The notes below the pieces were generated by a model. It was not told the DNA's origin, made no database searches, and saw only the letters and a program-made list of their open reading frames with translations. Below are positions 1 to 8,380 of a stretch of 64,000 nt of DNA, piece after piece. The position numbers were made by a program, and so were the translations under genes. Location: NCBI RefSeq assembly GCF_039621805.1, contig NZ_CP155074.1, positions 1,550,001 through 1,614,000 on the forward strand, written 5' to 3'. The stretch comes from Paraburkholderia sp. PREW-6R (GTDB lineage: Bacteria; Pseudomonadota; Gammaproteobacteria; Burkholderiales; Burkholderiaceae). Position 1 is the first letter of the stretch, and the number at the start of each line of letters is the position of its first letter.

Positions 1-578
1 TCGGGCCGTCCGGCGCGGGCAAGAGCACGCTGCTGCGCTGCCTGTACGGCAACTATCTGGCGAGCACCGGTTCGATCGTGATCCGCGACGCGGCCGATGA
101 CGGTCAACCCGTCGCGATCACCGGCGCGCCACCGCATAACGTGCTGAAACTGCGCCGCACTGTCGTCGGTTACGTGAGTCAGTTTCTGCACGTGATCCCC
201 CGAGTGCCGACGCTGAGCCTCGTCGCCGAGCCGCTGATTTCCCGCGGCGTCAGTGAAGACGAAGCGCGCGCTCGCGCGGCCAGCCTGCTGGCCAGGCTGA
301 ACGTGCCGCAGCGCCTGTGGACGCTCGCGCCCGCCACGTTTTCCGGCGGCGAACAGCAGCGCGTGAACATTGCGCGCGGGCTGATTGCCGGTCATCCGCT
401 GCTGCTGCTCGACGAACCGACCGCCTCGCTCGACGCGGAGAATCGCGACGTGGTCGCCGACCTGATTGTCGAAGCACGCGAACGGGGGGCGGCGATCGTC
501 GGCATCTTTCATGATGAGGACACGCGCAACAAGGTCGCCACGCGCCGCCTTGAACTGCGGCCGCCGCAGCGCCACTGA
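1..578 (+). CDS. phnL: PhnL, C-P lyase system ATP-binding protein (5' truncated by window)
   Basis: This is the C-terminal 191 residues of an ABC-type ATPase whose start lies outside the window. The visible part opens in the Walker A motif (GPSGAGKST), followed by a Q-loop (YVSQF), the ABC signature (FSGGEQQR), Walker B (LLLLDEPTASLD) and an H-loop histidine (FHDEDT). The sequence matches PhnL, the ATPase that associates with the PhnGHIJ carbon-phosphorus lyase core during conversion of phosphonates to ribosyl phosphonate intermediates. PhnM lies 108 bp downstream on the same strand, which supports PhnL over a generic ABC ATPase. The rest of the phn operon presumably lies to the left of the window. 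Confidence 0.93.
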   Translation, partial: GPSGAGKSTLLRCLYGNYLASTGSIVIRDAADDGQPVAITGAPPHNVLKLRRTVVGYVSQFLHVIPRVPTLSLVAEPLISRGVSEDEARARAASLLARLNVPQRLWTLAPATFSGGEQQRVNIARGLIAGHPLLLLDEPTASLDAENRDVVADLIVEARERGAAIVGIFHDEDTRNKVATRRLELRPPQRH

Positions 579-686
579 GCAGGCAACGGCGGTACGCGAC
601 GCATCACACACTACATTGGCGCCATACGTTCAGGTACAAAGCGCATGGCGGCACAACTGAAGTCTGACTGACTACGGAGCAAGTCG

Positions 687-1820
687 ATGTTGATCAGGAA
701 CGCTCGCATCGTGACGCGAGACGAAGTATTCACCGGCGTGCTGCGCGTCGAAGACGGCGTAATCCGTGACGTTGAACGCGGCACCACGTCGGCACGTGAA
801 GCGGAAGACTGGGACGGCGACTATCTGCTGCCGGGTTTGATCGAACTGCATACGGACAATCTCGAGAAGCACCTCGCACCGCGTCCGGGCGTGCACTGGA
901 ATACCGATGCCGCCTTCGTGATTCACGACGCGCAAGTCGCTGCCGCCGGCATCACCACCGTTTTCGACGCGCTCGCAATCGGCTCGCGTTCGAATGTGGG
1001 ACTGCGCGGCCGCGATCAGCAAACGCAATGCGCCGAAGCGCTCACGCGCTTTTCCGGACGCAACCTGCTGCGTGCCGAACATTTTTTGCATTTGCGCTGC
1101 GAGATCGCGACGGCCGACGTCGTGGAAGTATTCGATACGCTGTGCGCGCACCCGCTGCTCAGGCTCGCATCGGTCATGGATCACACGCCCGGTCAGCGCC
1201 AGTGGCATGACCACGAGCAATGGCGCCGTTTCCAGGAGCGTAACGGGAAACTGAGCGACGAACTTGTGGCCACCGCCCTCGTTCAGTTGTCCGTGGAACA
1301 GGAACGTTACGCGGACGCACATCGCCATGAAATCGTCGCGCGTTGCAAGCGGCTCGGCATTCCGGTGGCGAGCCATGACGACACACTGATCGAGCACGTC
1401 GAGCAGGCCAAGGCAGAGGGCATCGTGCTGGCCGAATTTCCCACCACGCGCGTGGCCGCCGAGGCGGCCCGCGAACACGGCATCTCGACGATCATGGGCG
1501 CACCGAACATCGTGCGCGGTGGGTCACACTCGGGCAACGTGTCCGCGCTCGAACTGGCTCGCGCGAATCTGCTCGATATTCTGTCGTCGGATTATGTGCC
1601 GTCCAGCCTGCTGACCGCCGTGTTCGAACTGGTCTACGAGGCCGGCTGGTCGCTGCCGCGCGCAATGGCGACTGTGTCCGCGGAACCGGCGCGTACCGCC
1701 GGTCTGCACGATCGCGGAGCCATCGAGCGCGGCCTGCGCGCGGACTTCGTGCGCGTGACGATGCTCGACAGGCTGCCGGTGCCGCGCGCCACCTACCGGG
1801 CCGGCGCACGGATCGTCTGA
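687..1820 (+). CDS. phnM: PhnM, alpha-D-ribose 1-methylphosphonate 5-triphosphate diphosphatase
   Basis: This 377-aa protein belongs to the amidohydrolase superfamily. In the C-P lyase pathway PhnM removes pyrophosphate from the ribose triphosphate phosphonate to give the 5-phosphate that PhnJ cleaves. The metal-binding HTD motif follows LPGLIE near residue 55, a later histidine pair sits in ASHDDT near residue 230, and the C-terminal part (GAPNIVRGGSHSGN) is typical of PhnM. The ATG at 687 has a plausible ribosome site (CGGAG, about 8 nt upstream). It follows phnL on the same strand. No phnN or phnO follows; the next gene is on the opposite strand, so the operon appears to end here. Confidence 0.93.
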   Translation: MLIRNARIVTRDEVFTGVLRVEDGVIRDVERGTTSAREAEDWDGDYLLPGLIELHTDNLEKHLAPRPGVHWNTDAAFVIHDAQVAAAGITTVFDALAIGSRSNVGLRGRDQQTQCAEALTRFSGRNLLRAEHFLHLRCEIATADVVEVFDTLCAHPLLRLASVMDHTPGQRQWHDHEQWRRFQERNGKLSDELVATALVQLSVEQERYADAHRHEIVARCKRLGIPVASHDDTLIEHVEQAKAEGIVLAEFPTTRVAAEAAREHGISTIMGAPNIVRGGSHSGNVSALELARANLLDILSSDYVPSSLLTAVFELVYEAGWSLPRAMATVSAEPARTAGLHDRGAIERGLRADFVRVTMLDRLPVPRATYRAGARIV

Positions 1821-1859
1821 AAAGCGGAACGCCGGGGCAGTTTTTCGCTAACCAAAGGT

Positions 1860-2321
1860 CTAGCGATCGGACTGCAACTGCCCCCAGGTAACCAGCACTT
1901 TCTGGATGCCGCGTGCGTAAGCATCACGCGCTCGCGGCGTTTCGGAGTGGTAGGCGCCAATCGCGCGCCATGTGTTGCCGTGCTTGACCATCTTCTGCTT
2001 GAGCAGCCACGCGGCCACGTACACGTTCACGCACGGGTCGATCAATGCGTTGTGAGGCACGCCCTGGCGCGCGAGGTCGCCAAAGTGGACCGAGTTGATC
2101 TGCAACTGGCCAACGTCGATCGAACCGTTCGCGTTCTGATGGATCGCGGCCGCGTCACCCTTCGACTCGTACCAGGCGAGCGCTCGCAGCACCCACGGGT
2201 TGACGCCCTGATAGGCGGCGGCTTCGTTGAAGCAGTCGTCGGCGGCGTGGGCGCTCGTGCAGATGCACGCGAGAAACGCCGCTAGCGCGGTGCATGACAG
2301 TTTGATCAGTCTGCAGGACAT
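1860..2321 (-). CDS. Lytic transglycosylase, SLT domain, exported
   Basis: This is a 153-aa exported protein of the small IagB/VirB1-like soluble lytic transglycosylase group, which cuts peptidoglycan locally, often to let envelope machines through. A signal peptide (residues 1-25, ending ACICTSAHA) precedes an SLT domain with the catalytic glutamate in ALAWYESKG, then SIDVGQLQIN and an AYHSETPRA segment. The ATG at 2321 is chosen because AAAGGA lies just upstream; the longer frame to 2444 has no such site and would bury the signal peptide. It is the last gene of a three-gene minus-strand operon with an exported Pro/Ala-rich protein and a lipoprotein. The machine it serves cannot be told from the sequence. 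Confidence 0.85.
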   Translation of the reverse strand: MSCRLIKLSCTALAAFLACICTSAHAADDCFNEAAAYQGVNPWVLRALAWYESKGDAAAIHQNANGSIDVGQLQINSVHFGDLARQGVPHNALIDPCVNVYVAAWLLKQKMVKHGNTWRAIGAYHSETPRARDAYARGIQKVLVTWGQLQSDR

Positions 2322-2391
2322 GAGGCATCCTTTCGCTTTGCAGCGATTGAAATTCATGGAAACAGATGTGCTTCGGCGTGCGCCGTGACAC

Positions 2392-2805
2392 TTACTTTGC
2401 GAGCGCCTCGTCGATCTGACGTTGCACAGCGTCGAGGTAGGCATGCGACGCGTCGGACACGATCAGGCGCACCACGGGCGCAGGCGGCGCCTTATGCTCC
2501 TGCACCGCGGCAGGCACACGCGCTTTTTTGCGGCGCGACGATGGCTTGACCGGCAGGTCATCGTCGGTACCCGAAGGCGGCAGCATGGCGAGCGTCGGCA
2601 ACGGCGGATAGACCTTGTCGGCTGCGGGAAGAGCGGCCTGGAATGCGGCACCGGGCGCGCCGGCAAGTGTGCCGGGGAGCGCACCTGGAAGCGTGCTCGA
2701 CAGCGTGCCAGACGGCGCGCCCGCGACCTGCGAAGCCGCGCCCTGGCCCGCGAAGGCCGGAACGGTCAGCAGCATGGCGACCGTCAGCAGAGACATCCGG
2801 ACCAT
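2392..2805 (-). CDS. Exported Ala/Pro/Gly-rich protein of unknown function
   Basis: This is an uncharacterised 137-aa protein. A signal peptide (LLTVAMLLTVPAFAG) is followed by a low-complexity stretch repeating variants of GTLPGALPGTLAGAP, then a proline-rich part, a basic cluster (SSRRKKARVP) and a short predicted helix at the C-terminus. The strong Shine-Dalgarno AGGAGG sits 8 nt before the ATG at 2805 and 5 nt before a GTG at 2808, so either may be used. The upstream lipoprotein gene ends 11 bp away and the lytic transglycosylase follows 70 bp downstream, so the three are probably one transcript. The composition suggests an envelope linker protein, but no family was recognised. Confidence 0.7.
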   Translation of the reverse strand: MVRMSLLTVAMLLTVPAFAGQGAASQVAGAPSGTLSSTLPGALPGTLAGAPGAAFQAALPAADKVYPPLPTLAMLPPSGTDDDLPVKPSSRRKKARVPAAVQEHKAPPAPVVRLIVSDASHAYLDAVQRQIDEALAK

Positions 2806-2819
2806 CACCTTTGCCTCCT

Positions 2820-3185
2820 TTATTGAACTGTTCGGATGGATACGCTGTAAGGCTGCCCGACGCCCGCGACGCGATTCTCGAAGCTGACCCGGGCAGCCCG
2901 CTGCGCCGGTACGCCCTTCCAGACGGCCTGGTTCAGATAGGTGAAATCCTGTCCCAGCGCGGTGACGAGCACGACCGCGGGTTGCGTCTGCGCCGCGGCC
3001 AGCGCCCCGGCTCTCGCCAGCACGGCGGAAAGTTGGGGGTCGCGTGCGCCGAGCGCGTCGGGCGGAAGCTCGAAGCCGATGACCTCGTTGGGCGCCCTGT
3101 CCTTATGGGCTACTGTCTGCACGGGCATCGGCGCGCACCCGGCCAGCGCCAGCACCGCCAATCCCATCCATACGCGTCGCTTCAC
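2820..3185 (-). CDS. Small lipoprotein of unknown function
   Basis: This is a 121-aa predicted lipoprotein. A short basic start (VKRRVW) leads into a hydrophobic core and a lipobox (LALAGC) near residue 13, followed by an alpha/beta-looking domain. The GTG at 3185 is preferred because GGAGAG lies 6 nt upstream and the lipobox then falls at the usual distance from the start; the open frame runs back to 3269 without a better site. It is first in the apparent operon with the exported protein at 2392-2805 and the lytic transglycosylase. No family was recognised. Outer-membrane or inner-membrane anchoring in the same machine as its neighbours is an inference. Confidence 0.72.
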   Translation of the reverse strand: MKRRVWMGLAVLALAGCAPMPVQTVAHKDRAPNEVIGFELPPDALGARDPQLSAVLARAGALAAAQTQPAVVLVTALGQDFTYLNQAVWKGVPAQRAARVSFENRVAGVGQPYSVSIRTVQ

Positions 3186-3448
3186 GGCGCTCTCCGTCAA
3201 TCCCGTTGCTATAAGCCAGTTTTCGGCAGCGCGCCGCGGAAAGTTGAGAGCTGAAAAACGGTCCGGCAAAAATCAAAAAGACTTGCCTCAAGAACGGCGC
3301 AAACGATTGCCGCCATGTGCGGTGAATTCCCGTTCACGGGGAGAGTTGTCTCGTGACCAGAAAAACTTTCCGAAAGCCTGGTCAGCGTCCGCGCCACGAT
3401 CGACGACGCATCGCGCCCAATGAAAATGTGCGACCCCGCTCTCCCCGC

Positions 3449-5317
3449 TCAGGCGGTCGGCTCGGCTTCGCGGCCTGCCGATGCGTTCTCGCCGGGTTGA
3501 ACCTGCGCGGGATCCGACGCCACTGCGGCGTGACCTTCCCGCAGCCGCGCCGTCTCCTGTGCGTGCGCGACTTCGGCGCGCCCCAGCGCGTCACGCACAT
3601 CCCGATACCGCATGTACGCGCAGCGGCCGCCGGTTTTCGCCGCATACATCGCGGCGTCGGCGTTGAGCAACAGTTCTTCCGGGGTGCTGCTGTCGTCCGG
3701 ATACTGGCTGATGCCGATACTCGCGCCCACCGTCATACTCTGGCCGTCCACCACCAGTTCTTCGTTCAGCGCCTGCACGACACGTGACGCGATCGCAGGC
3801 GCCGCCTCCGCCGAGCGCGGCCCTTCGACCAGCACGATGAATTCGTCGCCGCCAAGCCGCGCGACCACGTCGGCGGAGCAGAGCACCTGCCTGATGCGTC
3901 GCGCCACCACTGCCAGCACCTTGTCGCCCACCGCGTGACCAAACTGGTCGTTGATCTGCTTGAAACGGTCGAGGTCGACGAACAGCACGGCCAGCCCTTC
4001 TTCACGCCGGGTCGCTTCGTTGATCGCGCTCTGCAGCCGGTCCATGAACAGCATGCGGTTCGGCAAGCCAGTGAGCACGTCGTGCGTGGCGAGGTGAACA
4101 AGCTCACGCTGCTTGTTGTGCAGCACGTCCATCTGCGACTTGATCTCGCGACGCAGACGGTCGAAGCAGCGCGCGAGCACGCCGATCTCGTCGGTGCGCG
4201 TGAGCGGCAGCGTTTCCATCGCGTGTCCGGCGAACAGGTGGGTCGCCGCATACGCGAGGCTTTGCAACGGCCTCGTCAACGCGCGTGCGAACAGGACGGC
4301 AAGAATCAGTGCCAGCACGCTGAACACGATCACGATCCGGATGATCTCGTTGCCGAGCAGATGCGCGCCGGCCAGCACGTCGGCAAGCGGCTTGCCGAGC
4401 GCAAGCACGATGAAGCGGTTGCCTTCGGAGTCGCCGAACGGCCTGCGCACGAAAGCGAGCACCTCGCCCGCAGCCTGATGCGGATGACCAAGACCGTTGA
4501 GCAGCACCTCGCCTTGCGTCTGGGTAAAGAGCGGCTTCGTCACGGGAAAGCTCTCCTGCATCAGCACGCGCCGGCCATGGTCGAAGCCGAAGGTTTTCGA
4601 CGCGTCCGGATGAACGAGGAAATCGCCCCACTCGTTTGCCAGGTACACCTGATAGTCGCTCGGCAGATCGCTTTGCAGGCGTTTGAGCAGACCGCCCAGA
4701 TCGATATCGATCACGACCACGCCGACCACCTCGCCACTCGCGCTCGCCACGGGCGTGCCCAGCCGCAGCGTGGGTTTGCCTTGCGCGGCGTGCGTGCCGT
4801 ATTCGTGGTTGACGGAAATCGGCGACGTGTAAAGACGGCCGGGCGCAAAGCCAAGGGTCTCGAACACATACGGAAACTGCCCTTTTTCCTGCAGCTCGGC
4901 GCCCTGCACTCTCACGAGACCATCGTCGTCGCGATCGAAACGGATCAGTTCGAGCCCGTGATGCTGCCGGGCAATCAGGCGCACCTGCAGGAATTCCGGG
5001 TGATGCACCATGAAGCTCGAGTACACCTGTGCGAGCCGCTCACGCCCCGCGCTTCGACCGAGGCCGTCGTCGGTCTCGACAATCTCCGCGGTGGACGGCA
5101 AGCTCGCAAGCACGAGGGCATCCGCGCCGACATCGTCGATTGCCACGGAAAAGCGCTGGCCCAGCAGCTCGGTCGAGGTCAGCAGGCTGTGCTCGGCTTC
5201 GTCCACCAGCATTGCGCGGTTGGCGCGGTAGGCGTAATAGCCGGTTGCGCCGGACGCGAGCACGCCAATGCATGCCAGCAGCACCGATAGTTTGAACGTG
5301 AGACCGGATGGCAACAT
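3449..5317 (-). CDS. Membrane diguanylate cyclase with periplasmic sensor and HAMP-like region
   Basis: This 622-aa protein probably makes cyclic di-GMP from two GTP. A first membrane helix (residues 8-30) is followed by a periplasmic sensor of about 290 residues resembling a double Cache domain, a second helix (326-348), a HAMP-like linker and a C-terminal GGDEF domain. The active-site motif is an intact GGDEF near residue 489, with the metal/GTP aspartate in FVDLDRFKQIND. The position of the inhibitory RxxD site reads CSAD, so canonical product inhibition is probably lost. No EAL domain is present. Its ATG overlaps the stop of the upstream binding-protein gene as TGATG, indicating translational coupling. 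That coupling suggests the binding protein feeds a ligand signal to the sensor domain. Confidence 0.88.
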   Translation of the reverse strand: MLPSGLTFKLSVLLACIGVLASGATGYYAYRANRAMLVDEAEHSLLTSTELLGQRFSVAIDDVGADALVLASLPSTAEIVETDDGLGRSAGRERLAQVYSSFMVHHPEFLQVRLIARQHHGLELIRFDRDDDGLVRVQGAELQEKGQFPYVFETLGFAPGRLYTSPISVNHEYGTHAAQGKPTLRLGTPVASASGEVVGVVVIDIDLGGLLKRLQSDLPSDYQVYLANEWGDFLVHPDASKTFGFDHGRRVLMQESFPVTKPLFTQTQGEVLLNGLGHPHQAAGEVLAFVRRPFGDSEGNRFIVLALGKPLADVLAGAHLLGNEIIRIVIVFSVLALILAVLFARALTRPLQSLAYAATHLFAGHAMETLPLTRTDEIGVLARCFDRLRREIKSQMDVLHNKQRELVHLATHDVLTGLPNRMLFMDRLQSAINEATRREEGLAVLFVDLDRFKQINDQFGHAVGDKVLAVVARRIRQVLCSADVVARLGGDEFIVLVEGPRSAEAAPAIASRVVQALNEELVVDGQSMTVGASIGISQYPDDSSTPEELLLNADAAMYAAKTGGRCAYMRYRDVRDALGRAEVAHAQETARLREGHAAVASDPAQVQPGENASAGREAEPTA

Positions 5318-6498
5318 CAGAAGCGCTCCGAGCGGTCGCCGGACACGATGCGTGTCCATAGCGCCTCACGACGCTGGATGTCTTCCACCGGCCCGATCCA
5401 GACGATGCGCGCCTGGTCGTTGCTTTCGACCGGCGCGCTCAGTGTGTTCGCGAGTCCCTGCCGCCGCGTGAGCAACGCGCTCACGTCCGGGTCCAACATG
5501 TAGTTGATCCACGCAAGCGCGAGCGGACGATCGGTCGCCGAACGGGTCATGGACCAGCAATCGAGCCACGCGAGCGCGCCTTCGTCGGGAATCACATAGC
5601 CCACGTCGGCGCCTGCGCGGCGCAGCAGTTCGACCTGCTGCGTGCCGTAATTGCCGAACATCAGCGCGACCTTGTGCTGGATGAAGAACGCGGTGGCTTC
5701 TTCGGGCAGTGTGTAATAGGTGAGCAGGTTGCGGCGCAGGTCGACCAGCTTGTGAGCGATCGTGCGCATCTGGTTGGCGTCGAGCTGAAAAGGATGCGCG
5801 TATCCGAGCGCGAGCGCCGTGAACGAAAAGTTGTGCTGCGCGCTGTTGAAGTCGAGGACCTTGCCGCGGTAGCGCGGATTCCACAATTCAAGCATCGAGC
5901 GCGGCGCGACGGCAATCTGCCTGCGGTCGTAAATCAACCCCATTGACGAATACGTAAACGGGATTGCATACACCTTGCCCGCCGACGTGAGGCCGTCGAT
6001 CGACGAGAGTGCCTGAAAGCGCGGCACTTGCCGCCTCGTGTTGGGCAGGCTCGCCAGATCGAGCGGGGCAAGCAGATTGGCCTGCGTATAACGTGCAATC
6101 TCGGCGGTGTTCGCGGCGAGCACGTCGAACGGAGGCGGAGTTTTGGCGTGCATTTGCGACCACAGCGCCTCGTCGGAATCGACGAGCGTTACTTCGACTC
6201 TGGCGTTGTAACGGGCTTCGAAGTTTTTAACGACGTCGTCGTCTGCATAACCGGGCCACGCCAATACACGCAACACTCTTTCACGCGCTTGTGCGTGCGC
6301 TGCGCTTAATGAGCCGAAACAAAACGCTGAAACGAGCGCAAAACAGAAAAGCGCATGCAACGCGAGCGTCAAAATGCCAGCAAAACCGTTGCGGTTCAAC
6401 AGATTCAAACGAGCGCCCGCCGCCGGCTTATGCGGCTGCGGCGTCTCATTCCACGCGCGCCATTCATCTGCCATCAAAATCATGTGCATACCCAACAC
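5317..6498 (-). CDS. PotD-like periplasmic solute-binding protein coupled to diguanylate cyclase
   Basis: This is a 393-aa extracellular solute-binding protein of the spermidine/putrescine-binding (PotD) type. The mature part begins RVLRVLAWPGYADDDVV and continues with segments usual for the family, such as PYTYSSMG-like PFTYSSMGLIY and ALAWLDCWSM. A hydrophobic signal segment lies unusually far in (about residues 41-70, ending SLSAAHAQA), so the true start may be downstream of the GTG at 6498; ATG codons at 6489, 6483 and 6474 or an internal TTG are alternatives. No ABC permease or ATPase gene is adjacent. The only partner is the overlapping GGDEF gene, an arrangement like nspS-mbaA of Vibrio cholerae. 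Polyamine binding is inferred from family only. Confidence 0.83.
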   Translation of the reverse strand: MLGMHMILMADEWRAWNETPQPHKPAAGARLNLLNRNGFAGILTLALHALFCFALVSAFCFGSLSAAHAQARERVLRVLAWPGYADDDVVKNFEARYNARVEVTLVDSDEALWSQMHAKTPPPFDVLAANTAEIARYTQANLLAPLDLASLPNTRRQVPRFQALSSIDGLTSAGKVYAIPFTYSSMGLIYDRRQIAVAPRSMLELWNPRYRGKVLDFNSAQHNFSFTALALGYAHPFQLDANQMRTIAHKLVDLRRNLLTYYTLPEEATAFFIQHKVALMFGNYGTQQVELLRRAGADVGYVIPDEGALAWLDCWSMTRSATDRPLALAWINYMLDPDVSALLTRRQGLANTLSAPVESNDQARIVWIGPVEDIQRREALWTRIVSGDRSERF

Positions 6499-7008
6499 CG
6501 TTTAGACAGACGTTCAACGAATGCACGCGCGCGCGTGGCCTCGCGGGCGCGTTGCTCCGTGACTTTGTTCAGACTTACGCTCGATTTCAAGCCGCCATGC
6601 GTGACGCGGCGAGCAACGATGATAGCGCCATGCAGAACATTTTGGGTGCGCGCTCACCAAAGTTTTGCACTGCTCCAGGGTTCGCACCGTAGCGATACGC
6701 TTCGCCGATATTTTAACGGCAGTTTATGTGAAATCTTTAATTTGACGCGCCGGACTTCAAACGTAAGTCGCGGTAAGTAACGTAATAAAGCAGAGGAATA
6801 GCGCGGACAGAATTGAAAACCGCCAAACTCCGCTTGCTGAATTAACGCTTGCAACGAGCCGCTCGCCAGATATAAACGCAGACTAAAGGAGCATCGCGTG
6901 CATGCCGATATTAATGACTCGTGCACCGTCGGCGCCTGCCTGCGGAGAGCGCGAACCGTGCGGAACGGCAAGCACCGGGCTGCGCACAGTCAGAAGAAGA
7001 AACGGATC
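6499..7008. other. Intergenic region, about 510 bp
   Basis: This stretch separates the divergent binding-protein gene (minus) and the small membrane protein (plus). It is lower in GC than its surroundings from about 6690 to 6880. A strong Shine-Dalgarno AAAGGAG at 6885-6891 is followed at good spacing by GTG 6898, which opens a frame that reads through into the 7009 gene. ATG 6902 opens a different 38-codon frame that ends at 7018, overlapping the ATG at 7009. Promoters for both flanking genes must lie here, but no convincing -35/-10 pair was seen. Confidence 0.5.
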
Positions 7009-7260
7009 ATGCGCCTGACAAAGAAAGAATGGATGCTGGTCGCGGTCGCGGCGGTTTCGATCGCGGGCTTTGGCGGCTGGCTGCAGAGTGAAATGAACGC
7101 GGCCGCGCTCGCGCGCGCGCAGCGCGTCACGCAGGATTGGCCGGACACGCACGCGTTTTGCACCGGCATGAGCGCGCGCGAATCCGCGATGATGGACAAG
7201 GGCGTGCTCTGGTGCGGCAGTGTGGATGCCACGCGCGCTGATTCGCTGAGTAAGGGCTAA
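7009..7260 (+). CDS. Small single-pass membrane protein, unknown function
   Basis: This is an 83-aa protein with a basic N-terminus (MRLTKKEW), one membrane helix (about residues 9-25) and a C-terminal part carrying two cysteines in HAFCTGM and VLWCGS, which would face the periplasm. The frame is open back to GTG 6898, where a much better ribosome site (AAAGGAG) exists. The start is therefore uncertain: either the protein carries 37 extra N-terminal residues, or the upstream site drives a small overlapping leader frame. The start at 7009 was kept because it gives an ordinary membrane-anchor N-terminus. No family was recognised. Confidence 0.65.
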   Translation: MRLTKKEWMLVAVAAVSIAGFGGWLQSEMNAAALARAQRVTQDWPDTHAFCTGMSARESAMMDKGVLWCGSVDATRADSLSKG

Positions 7261-7554
7261 ACACCTGGACCCGGCACCCGGACGGGCAAGCCGACGAACC
7301 ACGCGGAGGGATCATGCTCACAGCACCGACATGGCGGTGGAGTCTTCACCAGATTCCCGCTTTAGAAGCTATCCTCTCGCGCCATCCGGTGTTTTACTAG
7401 CTACCCAATCTTTTTGAACTGATAAGCTTGGCGCGCGCTGCTGGCCGCCCCGGCCGGCGGCTTCAATCCAGACCCGGTTGTCATTCGCACCGGGCGCCCC
7501 GCGGCGGTATCAGCGCGCGCGGGCGTATTTGAACTACCACCCAGGAGTTAAACA

Positions 7555-8337
7555 GTGAAGAAACTGCTAGCGGCTTTGACGGTTGCTCTGCTTGCCACCG
7601 TCTCGATTGGCGCACACGCTAAAGATTGGTCGACCATCCGTTTCGGCGTTGACGCCAGCTATCCCCCGTTCGAGTCCAAGGGTTCGGACGGCAAGCTCGT
7701 TGGCTTTGACATCGACCTCGGCAATGAAATCTGTGCGCGTCTGAAAGCCAAGTGCGTGTGGGTGGAAAACGATTTCGACGGCATGATTCCGGCCCTGAAG
7801 GCGAAGAAATTCGACGGCGTGCTCTCGTCGATGTCCATGACGCCGCAACGCGCCGAGCAGATCGCGTTCTCGTCGAAGCTGTTCAACACGCCGACGCGCC
7901 TCGTCACGAAGAAGGGTTCGGGCATCATGCCGACGGCTGAGTCGCTGAAGGGCAAGACGGTTGGCGTCGAGCAGGGCACGATCCAGGAAACCTACGCGAA
8001 AACCTACTGGGAACCGAAGGGCACGAAGGTCGTGCCGTATCAGAACCAGGACCAGGTCTACGCCGACCTGCTGTCGGGCCGTCTGGACGCCTCGCTGCAG
8101 GACGCCGTGGAAGCCGAGATCGGCTTCCTGAAAACGCCGCGCGGCGCGGGCTACGAGTTCGCGGGCAAGGATCTCGTCGACGAGAAAATTCTCGGCAACG
8201 GCGCCGGCATCGGTATGCGCAAGGAAGACACGGATCTGAAGGCGAAGGTCGACAAGGCGATCGCCGACATCATCAAGGACGGTACGTACAAGAAGCTCGA
8301 GAAGAAGTACTTCGACTTCGACGTGTACGGCAGCTAA
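7555..8337 (+). CDS. ArgT/HisJ-type amino-acid ABC transporter substrate-binding protein
   Basis: This is a 260-aa periplasmic binding protein of family 3 (lysine/arginine/ornithine or histidine type). A signal peptide (residues 1-22, ending IGAHA) precedes IRFGVDASYPPFES, the usual ligand-contact start, then GFDIDLGNEIC, LSSMSMTPQRAEQI and VGVEQGTIQE, all typical of ArgT/HisJ. The start is GTG at 7555, with AGGAG about 8 nt upstream. No permease or ATPase gene lies next to it; a strong terminator follows at 8381-8418, so it appears monocistronic and its membrane partners are elsewhere. The next plus-strand gene is an AstE/aspartoacylase-like enzyme, in keeping with a role in basic amino-acid use, though the exact ligand is not determined. 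Confidence 0.92.
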   Translation: MKKLLAALTVALLATVSIGAHAKDWSTIRFGVDASYPPFESKGSDGKLVGFDIDLGNEICARLKAKCVWVENDFDGMIPALKAKKFDGVLSSMSMTPQRAEQIAFSSKLFNTPTRLVTKKGSGIMPTAESLKGKTVGVEQGTIQETYAKTYWEPKGTKVVPYQNQDQVYADLLSGRLDASLQDAVEAEIGFLKTPRGAGYEFAGKDLVDEKILGNGAGIGMRKEDTDLKAKVDKAIADIIKDGTYKKLEKKYFDFDVYGS

Positions 8338-8380
8338 GTCTCGCCAGCGCGCCCAGTGGCGCGCTCGCCGGCTGGTATAA

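Noticed and set aside
3935..5290. 451-aa open frame antisense to the diguanylate cyclase
   Set aside because: No ribosome site and no domain; it covers the well-supported GGDEF protein exactly.
7365..7385. 12-mer AGCTATCCTCTC shared with a site near 62000
   Set aside because: Chance identity of 12 bases is expected many times in 64 kb, and the flanks do not agree.
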